From contig JAFWWX010000374.1 in assembly GCA_017517985.1 (NCBI GenBank), positions 1 to 10,343 of the forward strand: 10,343 nt of DNA. Reading direction: 5' to 3'. The translations under genes were made by a program, and so were the position numbers. Within the stretch, counting starts at the first letter, position 1, and each line of letters starts with the position of its first letter. Source of the DNA: Clostridia bacterium (GTDB taxonomy: Bacteria; Bacillota_A; Clostridia; Oscillospirales; CAG-382). A model generated the notes under the pieces. It saw only the letters and a list, made by a program, of their open reading frames with translations. It was not told where the DNA came from and did not search any database. Positions 1 to 6,351 of the stretch are shown piece by piece.

Positions 1-271
1 CACAGTATACAGCTTTGTGCTGCTTTTGTAATACCCCGGAGAACTTTTGGCAGGATTGTGGAGGAATGAGCGTGATTCCTATATAATTAAGACCGCTTTC
101 TTCCCACGATAGTCTGTGAAAGTATGTGGGAATATCCTCAAAGCAAGGCATAAGTTTTTCTATATGCTCGTCATCAATGCTTATACAGTTGTATTTTTCC
201 GGCTCGTAATCTTCGAAATTGTCATTCTCAGACGGCGTGCTGTCTATTATTCCAAATTCGTGTCTTGCCAT
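1..271 (-). CDS. Conserved-looking hypothetical protein, C-terminus beyond the left edge
   Basis: An open frame of 90 codons runs from an ATG at 271-269 to the window edge with no stop. The protein begins MARHEFGIID, is acidic early on (ENDNFEDYEPEKY), and contains a later segment GITLIPPQS. Its start codon shares one base with the dut stop codon (TAATG), the usual sign of translational coupling, and no strong ribosome binding site of its own is visible. It is therefore probably co-translated with dut. I do not recognise the family and see no signal peptide or membrane segment in the visible part. The frame is well supported by the overlap and by the lack of stops; the function is unknown. 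Confidence 0.75.
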   Translation of the reverse strand, partial: MARHEFGIIDSTPSENDNFEDYEPEKYNCISIDDEHIEKLMPCFEDIPTYFHRLSWEESGLNYIGITLIPPQSCQKFSGVLQKQHKAVYC

Positions 272-711
272 TACTTTTTGCCGGTACTTCCAAAACCGCC
301 TGCACCTCGCTCGGTTTCGTCAAGGCTTTCAACCTCATCAAATTCAACCGCAAGAAAAGGCATTACAACAAGCTGTGCAATTCTGTCGCCGTTCTGTACA
401 GTTCTTACAGTGTCGCTGTCATTGTGAAGTGCAACGATGTATTCCCCTCTGTAGTCGCTGTCGCAGACACCTACGCAGTTGGCAGGGCGAAGTCCTTCCT
501 TTGCCGCAAGTCCGCTTCTTGCAAATACTGCCCCAAAGTATCCGTCGGGAACGGCTATTGCAAGACCTGTTCCGATTTTTGCTGTAGTGTGGGGCGCAAT
601 TTCAATTTTGTCAGTATCAAGACAGGCGTAAAGGTCATAGCCTGCAGCCTTTTCCGAACCTCTTGTCGGAATTTTTGCGTTTTCGCAAAGCTTTGTTATC
701 TGGATTTTCAT
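271..711 (-). CDS. dut: dUTP diphosphatase (dUTPase)
   Basis: Hydrolyses dUTP to dUMP and pyrophosphate in the cytoplasm, keeping uracil out of DNA and supplying dUMP for thymidylate synthesis. All five motifs of the trimeric dUTPase family are visible in the 146-residue protein: AGYDLYA (23-29), RSGLA (65-69), GVCDSDYRGE (81-90, with Asp84 the expected catalytic aspartate), GDRIAQLVV (108-116) and the C-terminal arm RGAGGFGSTG (135-144). The length is typical. Motif 3 has Cys83 where Ile is usual, which should be tolerated. The ATG follows a GAGGTG ribosome binding site (722-717). The gene lies 30 bases after nrdG and overlaps the next gene by one base, so it is probably in an operon. Identification is secure. 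Confidence 0.97.
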   Translation of the reverse strand: MKIQITKLCENAKIPTRGSEKAAGYDLYACLDTDKIEIAPHTTAKIGTGLAIAVPDGYFGAVFARSGLAAKEGLRPANCVGVCDSDYRGEYIVALHNDSDTVRTVQNGDRIAQLVVMPFLAVEFDEVESLDETERGAGGFGSTGKK

Positions 712-741
712 AATACACCTCGAAGTTATGTTTTCTGAAAT

Positions 742-1284
742 TTATCTGTAATTTGGCTCATCATACTCCCAGAGTACGATTTCGCCTGTATCCCGTGTTC
801 TTTTAAGGTCTATAAGTCTTTGATTTTCACTGCCTCTGAAGCGGAGCATAATATTCTTCTTTTCCTTTTCAAACTTTCCGTCAACAAGGACATCGATGTA
901 TGAGAGAAGCTCCTCTGTTACCTCGCAATATGCTCTACTCGATACTTTTCCGCAAAGCTCCTCGTAAGTAAATCCCGAATAGCACCACACGTCTTTATCC
1001 GGAAATCTTTTGCAAAATTCTCTCATGAACGGCAAAAGACCTTTCTGGTTTTTTACCTCAAAAGGCTCTCCGCCGAGAAGTGAAAGTCCCCTTATTCTCG
1101 GAAAATTTACCGCATCAAAGATAATCTGCCATACAGATTCGTCAAATTCCTTTCCGTAGGAAAAATCCCAGGCTATTTCATTAAAGCAGTCTTCACAGTG
1201 ATGAAGACAGCCGGATACAAACAGAGATACTCTTACTCCCGGTCCGTTGGCAATATCATTTTTCTTAAGTTCCGCGTAGTTCAT
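742..1284 (-). CDS. nrdG: Anaerobic ribonucleoside-triphosphate reductase activating protein
   Basis: A radical SAM enzyme that places the glycyl radical on the class III reductase NrdD, allowing dNTP synthesis without oxygen. The cluster motif CLHHCEDC gives Cys26, Cys30 and Cys33 (CX3CX2C). It is followed by the SAM-binding GGEP (71-74), VDG (134-136) and FRGSENQRLIDL (149-160), a segment typical of NrdG. At 180 residues it is slightly longer than the common 155-175. A GAGGCGGTG purine-rich site precedes the ATG. Its partner nrdD is not adjacent: glyA lies upstream and dut downstream, so NrdD must be encoded elsewhere. It is probably read from the glyA promoter, since I see no promoter of its own. 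The family is secure; alternative activases (e.g. PflA) are longer and lack the C-terminal segment. Confidence 0.94.
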   Translation of the reverse strand: MNYAELKKNDIANGPGVRVSLFVSGCLHHCEDCFNEIAWDFSYGKEFDESVWQIIFDAVNFPRIRGLSLLGGEPFEVKNQKGLLPFMREFCKRFPDKDVWCYSGFTYEELCGKVSSRAYCEVTEELLSYIDVLVDGKFEKEKKNIMLRFRGSENQRLIDLKRTRDTGEIVLWEYDEPNYR

Positions 1285-1307
1285 AACAGCACCGCCTCTT
1301 TGTAAAG

Positions 1308-1338
1308 CAAGGCTGAAACCTTTTGTGTCTCAGCCTTG
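1308..1338. terminator. Inverted repeat between glyA and nrdG (weak terminator or attenuator)
   Basis: Perfect 9-bp arms CAAGGCTGA (1308-1316) and TCAGCCTTG (1330-1338) enclose a 13-base loop. On the minus strand, where the flanking genes are read, only a short CTTT follows, so termination after glyA would be weak and read-through into nrdG is expected. On the plus strand the stem is followed by a much more T-rich stretch (1339-1355), so it would work better against transcription entering glyA from the opposite direction. The palindrome is certain; its function is inferred. Confidence 0.5.
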
Positions 1339-1353
1339 TGTTAATGTTTTTTA

Positions 1354-2586
1354 TTATTCGGGTTTGATATTCTTTATGATTTCGTCAATTCTCTGTGCTA
1401 CTTTTACAAAGTCTTCTGCTTTATAGCCCTTTGTTGTCATAGCTGCTGTACCAACTCTTACACCACTTGCTTCCATAGGCTTTCTCTGTTCGTTGGGAAC
1501 GCAGTTCTTGTTGAGAGTAATTCCGTTTCTGTCGAGTTCTTCCTGAACCATTTTACCTGTCAGGTGAGGATGTGTCTTTGAAAAGTCAATAAGGAAAAGG
1601 TGATTGTCTGTTCCGCCGGTTACAATGTCATAGCCGAGACGGATGAACTCATCGCACATTGCCTTTGTGTTGATGATGACATTCTTTGCATATTCTTTGT
1701 ATTCGTCTGTGCAAGCCTCAGCGGCAGTTATTGCCTTTGCAGCGATAATGTGCTGGAGAGGACCACCCTGACAGCAGGGGAATACTGCGCTGTCAACTTT
1801 TTTCGCAAGCTCCGGACGGCTGAAGATAAGACCGCCTCTTGTGCCGCGAAGGGTTTTATGAGTTGTTGTTGTAATAATATCTGCAAGTCCGAAAGGAGAG
1901 GGATGCACACCGCCTGCGATAAGTCCTGCGATATGTGCCATATCTACCATAAAGTATGCGCCGACTTCCTTTGCTATCTTTGCAAATCTTTCAAAGTCAA
2001 TTATTCTTGAATATGCTGATGCACCTGCAAGAATAAGGTTAGGTCTGAATTCTCTTGCCTTTCTTTCAACGTCTTCGTAGTCGATAAAGCCGTCTGCACC
2101 TACATCGTAGAATGCCATTTCAAAGAGCTTGCCGGAGAAGTTTGCACTTGAGCCGTGTGTGAGGTGACCGCCGTTGTTAAGGTCCATTGCAAGAATCTTG
2201 TCGCCTGCCTTAAGTACGCTCATATATGCTGCAAGGTTTGCGCTGGAGCCACTGTGAGGCTGAACATTTACGTGGTAATCTGTGTTGAATACCTGTCTCC
2301 ATCTGTTGCAGCAGAGTTCTTCAAGCTCGTCAACCACAACGCATCCGCCGTAGTATCTGCCCTTGTTTCCGGAAAGTCTGTCCTTTGCCGGGTAACCCTC
2401 GGAATACTTCGCAACAAAAGAGCTTGCTGCCGCCATCTTAACTGCTTCGCTGGGAAAGTTTTCTGATGCTATAAGTTCAATTACGTTTGCTTCTCTTTCA
2501 TCTTCCTTGTGAATGAGTGCTGCTATTTCAGGATCGCATTTAACAAGCTTTTCCTGGATATACTGTTCGAGTGACAGGTTGTTCAT
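1354..2586 (-). CDS. glyA: Serine hydroxymethyltransferase
   Basis: PLP enzyme that interconverts serine plus tetrahydrofolate with glycine plus 5,10-methylene-THF. It is the main supplier of one-carbon units for dTMP and purines. The 410-residue protein has ELIASENF (37-44), GRYYGGC (76-82), QPHSGSSANLAAY (109-121), VDMAHIAGLIAGG (214-226) and TTTTHKTLRGTRGG (239-252), in which Lys244 should hold PLP. The length is normal for the family (about 410-420). The ATG follows an AGGAGA ribosome binding site at about eight bases. A near-consensus promoter (2655-2683) lies upstream with a leader of roughly 60 bases, too short for a typical folate riboswitch. nrdG and dut follow on the same strand, which fits a role in deoxynucleotide supply. 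Identification is secure. Confidence 0.98.
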   Translation of the reverse strand: MNNLSLEQYIQEKLVKCDPEIAALIHKEDEREANVIELIASENFPSEAVKMAAASSFVAKYSEGYPAKDRLSGNKGRYYGGCVVVDELEELCCNRWRQVFNTDYHVNVQPHSGSSANLAAYMSVLKAGDKILAMDLNNGGHLTHGSSANFSGKLFEMAFYDVGADGFIDYEDVERKAREFRPNLILAGASAYSRIIDFERFAKIAKEVGAYFMVDMAHIAGLIAGGVHPSPFGLADIITTTTHKTLRGTRGGLIFSRPELAKKVDSAVFPCCQGGPLQHIIAAKAITAAEACTDEYKEYAKNVIINTKAMCDEFIRLGYDIVTGGTDNHLFLIDFSKTHPHLTGKMVQEELDRNGITLNKNCVPNEQRKPMEASGVRVGTAAMTTKGYKAEDFVKVAQRIDEIIKNIKPE

Positions 2587-2630
2587 TTTCTAAATCTCCT
2601 TTATGTTTTTGCTGTTATTGATTTTGTTTA

Positions 2631-2649
2631 TGCAGAAAAACATTCTGCA
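2631..2649 (-). other. Hairpin at the predicted 5' end of the glyA mRNA
   Basis: Perfect 7-bp arms TGCAGAA (2631-2637) and TTCTGCA (2643-2649) enclose a 5-base loop. The glyA promoter predicts a transcription start near 2648, which places this stem at the very start of the message. There it could protect against 5'-end decay. The palindrome is seen directly; the role is inferred. Confidence 0.5.
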
Positions 2650-2654
2650 CTCTA

Positions 2655-2683
2655 ATCATATCACAACAAGCGTCTTTTGTCAA
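2655..2683 (-). promoter_or_regulatory. Sigma-A-type promoter of glyA
   Basis: On the minus strand, a perfect -35 TTGACA (2683-2678) is separated by exactly 17 bases from the -10 box TATGAT (2660-2655), which is preceded by an extended-minus-10 TGA. The start is predicted near 2648, about 60 bases before the glyA ATG. The match in both boxes and spacing makes this a confident call. Confidence 0.85.
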
Positions 2684-2686
2684 TGA

Positions 2687-2699
2687 ATTTACTGTAAAT
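2687..2699. repeat. Small palindrome just upstream of the glyA -35 box
   Basis: ATTTAC (2687-2692) and GTAAAT (2694-2699) are perfect inverted arms around one central base. They lie only 3 bases beyond the -35 box of the glyA promoter, at roughly -39 to -51. The position would suit an activator or repressor of glyA. Short AT-rich palindromes also arise by chance, so the functional call is weak. Confidence 0.35.
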
Positions 2700-2795
2700 A
2701 TACCGACGGCAAGAGGGCGTTGACAGTAATACGGCATAAGGCTTTGTGTTAGTGCTGGGTGCGGTTTTTCGGGGCTGCCGGAGTGTATATTTATC

Positions 2796-2824
2796 TTGAC
2801 AACTTCCAATTTTTATGTTATCAT
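2796..2824 (+). promoter_or_regulatory. Sigma-A-type promoter of the uronate-catabolic operon
   Basis: A perfect -35 TTGACA (2796-2801), a 17-base spacer and a -10 box TATCAT (2819-2824) with an extended TGT immediately before it. The predicted start is near 2831, giving a leader of about 57 bases before the first lyase ATG at 2888. No comparable promoter is visible in the four gaps downstream, so it probably serves all five genes. Confidence 0.85.
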
Positions 2825-2836
2825 ATCTGTATATAA

Positions 2837-2872
2837 ATTGCTTTCTTTGGGCAATGGTATTTGTGTGCAAAT
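2837..2872 (+). promoter_or_regulatory. Two small inverted repeats in the operon leader
   Basis: The leader between the promoter and the first ribosome binding site contains ATTGC (2837-2841) paired with GCAAT (2851-2855), and ATTTG (2859-2863) paired with CAAAT (2868-2872) around a 4-base loop. The second stops one base before the ribosome binding site AAAGGTG (2874-2880). Either could be an operator just downstream of the start site (TTG-N4-CAA half sites are common in LacI/GntR-type operators) or a structure affecting initiation. The arms are short, so chance is not excluded. Confidence 0.4.
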
Positions 2873-2887
2873 GAAAGGTGAATATCG

Positions 2888-4576
2888 ATGAAATTCTATT
2901 ATGGTGTGAACCCGGCTGAAAAAAGGGAAAAGCTCCTTTTTAGCAAGGCTGTAAAGCCTTTGATTGATGATATAATAGATGCTGCGGATAAGGCAATCGA
3001 AAAGGGTCAGTCGGCGTTTAAGATGAGCGAATATATGCTGTTTTTCAAGAACGGAAACCGTGATATTTATGAGGATAAATATTTTCTTCGCAGAAGAAAT
3101 TGTAACCATCTGATGTTCGCATACTGGCTCACGCAGGACGAAAAGTATCTTACACCACTTGTTGATTACATACTGGATATATGCGACGAGTTTTCCTGGT
3201 GCGTTCCGGCACATAGCAGATACTCGGAAAAGTGTGCAAAGTTCGTAATTGAGAATGTAGATTTGTTCCAGTCGGAAACAGCAAGATTCTTTGCTGAAAT
3301 CAAAATGTGTGTCGGAGATAAACTACCGCCGTATGTTGTCGAAAGAATGACATATGAAATAAGACGCAGAGTGTTTCCGACAATTCTGGATGAAAATTCG
3401 GAAAAATATTGGTGGGAATCCTGCGATACAAACTGGGCAACTGTTTGCGGTGCCGGATGTACTATGGCGGCGCTTTACTTCGGAACAGAGGAAGAACAGA
3501 AAAAGGTTGTTGAAAGATTTAAGAGCTGTCTTGATAATTATCTTACAGGAATTTCCGACGACGGTTGTTGCCTTGAAGGTATGGGATATTGGGGATATGG
3601 TTTTGAGCATTTTGCAATTCTTGCAAAGGCTATAGAAGTATATACCGATGGTGAAATAGATTATTTCAAGAACCCCAAGGTTAAAAAGCTTGCGTTTTTC
3701 CCGCAGAAAATTCGTATGTCTGAATCGAAGGTTGCGACCATTTCCGACAGTGACGAGGGCTTTTCCGTGAAAATAGGACTGATTTCATTTTTGAAATCTG
3801 TTTATGGTAATGTTTTGCGTCCGGATTTGCGTTTCTGCACCATATATGGTAATGTTGATTCGGCGTGTGAACTTTTGTGGCTTGATGAAAACTATCAGAG
3901 TGACAGCTTTGCGTTTGAAACAACATTTTTCCCAGAAGCACAGTGGTATATCGGATGCCGCGATAAGTACTCTTTTGCTGCTAAGGGTGGTCACAATTCG
4001 GAACTGCACAATCATAATGATGTAGGCTCGTTTATGATAACAGCAGGGGATGAAGTGTTTATTTCTGACCTTGGTCGTGGAGAATATACAAAAGAAAACT
4101 TTGCGCCTGAAACAAGATATACACTTCTTCAGAACAGCTCAAGAGGACACAGCGTTCCGATAATAAACGGCGAATATCAGCCGGAAGGCATACAGTATTC
4201 TTCAAAAAATGTAAGAGCTACAGACAATACATTTGAGCTTGACATTGAGGGTGCGTATAATATTGGAGCCATAGCCGGAATAAACCGTAGATTTTCGCTT
4301 GAAGACGAAAAGGTTGTGCTTACTGACACTTTTGTCAGAAGCGAAAATACATCGGAAATAAAAGAACGCTTTGTTACACAGAAAGAGCCTGTTCTTTGTG
4401 ATGGGTATGTGGACTGCAAAGTTGGAAAAATTGTTTATGATGCAAAAAGATATATCCCGAAAATCAACACGGAGGTATTTATGAGATTCGGAGGAAAACC
4501 CGAAACAGTATACCTTATTGATTTTGTTGCTGTGTCAGAGGACGAGCAGGTATTTACATTTGAATTTGTTGTATAA
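2888..4576 (+). CDS. Heparinase II/III-family polysaccharide lyase, paralog 1
   Basis: Predicted to cleave a uronic-acid-containing oligosaccharide by beta-elimination, leaving a 4,5-unsaturated uronate at the new non-reducing end. The 562-residue protein has the family layout. An N-terminal helical (alpha/alpha) toroid spans about 1-310, with CDTNW (179-183) and DDGCCLEGMGYWGYG (224-238). A C-terminal beta-sandwich from about 320 carries the hallmark GGHNSELHNHNDVGSF (367-382), whose His and Asp residues are expected near the metal and active site, then SSRGHSVPIINGEYQ (417-431). There is no signal peptide and there are many cysteines, so it is probably cytoplasmic and acts on imported oligosaccharides. 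The ATG follows AAAGGTG at a normal distance and is the first gene after the promoter. The substrate (hyaluronan, chondroitin, heparosan-like or other) and the exact PL family cannot be read from sequence alone. Confidence 0.88.
   Translation: MKFYYGVNPAEKREKLLFSKAVKPLIDDIIDAADKAIEKGQSAFKMSEYMLFFKNGNRDIYEDKYFLRRRNCNHLMFAYWLTQDEKYLTPLVDYILDICDEFSWCVPAHSRYSEKCAKFVIENVDLFQSETARFFAEIKMCVGDKLPPYVVERMTYEIRRRVFPTILDENSEKYWWESCDTNWATVCGAGCTMAALYFGTEEEQKKVVERFKSCLDNYLTGISDDGCCLEGMGYWGYGFEHFAILAKAIEVYTDGEIDYFKNPKVKKLAFFPQKIRMSESKVATISDSDEGFSVKIGLISFLKSVYGNVLRPDLRFCTIYGNVDSACELLWLDENYQSDSFAFETTFFPEAQWYIGCRDKYSFAAKGGHNSELHNHNDVGSFMITAGDEVFISDLGRGEYTKENFAPETRYTLLQNSSRGHSVPIINGEYQPEGIQYSSKNVRATDNTFELDIEGAYNIGAIAGINRRFSLEDEKVVLTDTFVRSENTSEIKERFVTQKEPVLCDGYVDCKVGKIVYDAKRYIPKINTEVFMRFGGKPETVYLIDFVAVSEDEQVFTFEFVV
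3803..3856 (+). repeat. 12-bp in-frame direct repeat inside lyase paralog 1
   Basis: TATGGTAATGTT occurs at 3803-3814 and again at 3845-3856, exactly 42 bases (14 codons) apart. It encodes Tyr-Gly-Asn-Val twice (306-309 and 320-323). Paralog 2 keeps only the second copy and is four residues longer at this point, which is the linker between the toroid and the beta-sandwich. The repeat therefore marks the one indel between the paralogs. Confidence 0.75.
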
Positions 4577-4609
4577 TAAACATGTGTAAAGTTTGAAAGG
4601 CAAGACATA

Positions 4610-6310
4610 ATGAAATTCTATTATGGCGTGAACCCGGCTGAAAAAAGAGAAAAGCTTCTTTTCAGTAAGGCTGTAAAACCCATTATTGACAATATAATCA
4701 GTCTGGCGGACGAGGCGGTATGCCGTGAACAACCGGCTCTCCGGATGAGTGAGTATATGCTGTTTTTCCAAAACGGCAACCGTGATATATTTGAGGGTAA
4801 ATATTTCTCCCGCAGGAGAGACTGCAACCATCTTATGTTCGCATACTGGCTTACACAGGATGAAAAGTATCTGACTCCTCTTACAGATTACATAATGTAT
4901 ATATGTGACGAGTTCTCCTGGTGCGTTCCGGCGCACAGCAATTATTCTGAAAGAAGTGCTTCGGAAGTAATAGAAAGTATAGATTTGTTCCAGGCAGAAA
5001 CCGCAAGACTTTTTGCGGAAATAAAAATGTGCGTTGGAGACAGCTTGCCGCCGTATGTTCTTGATAGAATGGAATATGAGGTAAGACGCAGAGTTTTTTC
5101 GACAATCCTTGATGCAACTCACGGTAAATACTGGTGGGAATCCTGCGATACAAACTGGACTGCGGTCTGCAGCGCCGGATGTATAATGGCGGGACTTTAC
5201 TTCGGAACGGAAGAAGAACAGAAACTATTTGTGGAAAGATTCAAGGTTTGTCTTGACAACTATCTTTCCGGAATACCTGACGATGGCTGTTGCCTTGAAG
5301 GAATGTGGTACTGGGGATATGGCTTTGAGAATTTTGCAATTCTGGCAAAGGCGATAGAAGTATATACCGGTGGAGAAACGAATTATCTTAAAGATCCAAA
5401 GCTTAAAAAGCTGGCGCTGTTTCCGCAGAAAATACGCATGTCAGAAACAAAGGTTGCTTTGTTTGCCGACAGCGATGAGGCGTTTCCCTTCAAATACGGA
5501 CTTGCATCTCTTCTTAAATCTATAAACCCTGAGTTTGCAAGACCGGAGATTTGTCCTGACAGACGACTTTGCATAACCTACGGTAATGTTGATTCGGTAT
5601 GCGAGCTTTTATGGCTTGATGAGAACTATCAGAGTGACAGCTTTTCTTTAGAAACAACATATTTTCCGGATGCCCAGTGGTACATAGTGTGCCGTGACAA
5701 ATATTCTTTTGCGGGTAAGGGCGGTCACAATTCTGAATTGCACAACCATAACGATGTTGGCTCCTTTATGATAACCGTAGGGGAGGAACCCTTTATTTCC
5801 GATCTTGGTCGCGGTGAATATACGAGAGAAAATTTTGCAGCAGAAACAAGATATACTCTGCTTCAAAATAATTCGAGAGGACACAGTGTTCCGGTAATAA
5901 ACGGTGAATATCAGATACCGGGAATGGAGTACCGTGCAGAAAATGTAAGGGTTGAGGGAAATACCTTTGAGCTTGACATCGAAGGTGCGTATAAAAAAGG
6001 AATAATTGCCGGAATAAACCGTAAGTTTTCCTTTGAAGACGGGAAAATCGTACTTACGGATACCTTTGTGAAAAATGAAAACACATCCGAAATAACAGAA
6101 CGCTTCATAACAAAAAAAGAGCCTGTTCTTTTTGACGGCTGTGTTGATTGCGGAGTGGGAAGGATTTTCTATGACGCAAAAAGATATATTCCAAAAATCA
6201 GTACAGAGTTGTTTGTCGGATTTGAAAAGCAAAAAGAAACAGTGTATTTTGTTGATTTTGTTGCTGTTTCAAAGGATGAGCAGGTATTTACATTTGAATT
6301 TATTGTATAA
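4610..6310 (+). CDS. Heparinase II/III-family polysaccharide lyase, paralog 2
   Basis: Second copy of the lyase, 566 residues, with the same expected beta-elimination chemistry. The N-terminal toroid carries CDTNW (179-183) and DDGCCLEGMWYWGYG (224-238). The C-terminal sandwich carries GGHNSELHNHNDVGSF (371-386) and NSRGHSVPVINGEYQ (421-435). All family hallmarks are intact, so it is not a decaying copy. The clearest change is Trp233 where paralog 1 has Gly, inside the conserved EG..YW.YG block, which may alter the substrate cleft. Four extra residues sit in the domain linker (about 307-318). No signal peptide; cytoplasmic. Translation starts at ATG 4610 after GAAAGG (4595-4600), 33 bases beyond the stop of paralog 1, with no promoter between them. 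It probably shares or complements the substrate range of paralog 1. Confidence 0.88.
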   Translation: MKFYYGVNPAEKREKLLFSKAVKPIIDNIISLADEAVCREQPALRMSEYMLFFQNGNRDIFEGKYFSRRRDCNHLMFAYWLTQDEKYLTPLTDYIMYICDEFSWCVPAHSNYSERSASEVIESIDLFQAETARLFAEIKMCVGDSLPPYVLDRMEYEVRRRVFSTILDATHGKYWWESCDTNWTAVCSAGCIMAGLYFGTEEEQKLFVERFKVCLDNYLSGIPDDGCCLEGMWYWGYGFENFAILAKAIEVYTGGETNYLKDPKLKKLALFPQKIRMSETKVALFADSDEAFPFKYGLASLLKSINPEFARPEICPDRRLCITYGNVDSVCELLWLDENYQSDSFSLETTYFPDAQWYIVCRDKYSFAGKGGHNSELHNHNDVGSFMITVGEEPFISDLGRGEYTRENFAAETRYTLLQNNSRGHSVPVINGEYQIPGMEYRAENVRVEGNTFELDIEGAYKKGIIAGINRKFSFEDGKIVLTDTFVKNENTSEITERFITKKEPVLFDGCVDCGVGRIFYDAKRYIPKISTELFVGFEKQKETVYFVDFVAVSKDEQVFTFEFIV

Positions 6311-6351
6311 ATACATAAAAAAATATAACAAAAATAAGGAGGGTGGATTTA

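Larger units (their letters stand above)
2587..2887. other. Divergent intergenic region between glyA and the lyase operon
   Basis: This 301-base gap separates two transcription units that point away from each other. It holds the glyA promoter and its leader hairpin on the left, and the lyase-operon promoter and leader repeats on the right. The middle part (about 2700-2795) has no open frame with a ribosome binding site and no hairpin with a T-tract that I can support. An extra TTGACA at 2720-2725 has no matching -10 box at 17 bases. The middle is the natural place for a regulator to bind, but no known operator is recognised. Confidence 0.7.
2888..6310 (+). repeat. Tandem duplication of the lyase gene
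   Basis: The genes at 2888-4576 and 4610-6310 are paralogs alignable end to end with one 4-residue length difference. By eye about three quarters of residues are identical. Identity is highest at the first 24 residues, at the last dozen, and in blocks such as an exact 27-base match (3410-3436 against 5132-5158). The 33-base spacer is not repeated. The duplication is direct, so it could recombine. Confidence 0.9.

Noticed and set aside
2587..2648. Folate or glycine riboswitch in the glyA leader
   Set aside because: The predicted leader is only about 60 bases, with a single small hairpin, too short for these riboswitch classes.
2720..2748. Second TTGACA (2720-2725) as a further promoter
   Set aside because: At the right distance the sequence is TTTGTG, which is not an acceptable -10 box.
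6343..6351. Earlier GTG start for the GH88 gene
   Set aside because: The GTG directly abuts the AAGGAGG sequence and so has no proper ribosome binding site of its own; ATG 6352 is correctly spaced.
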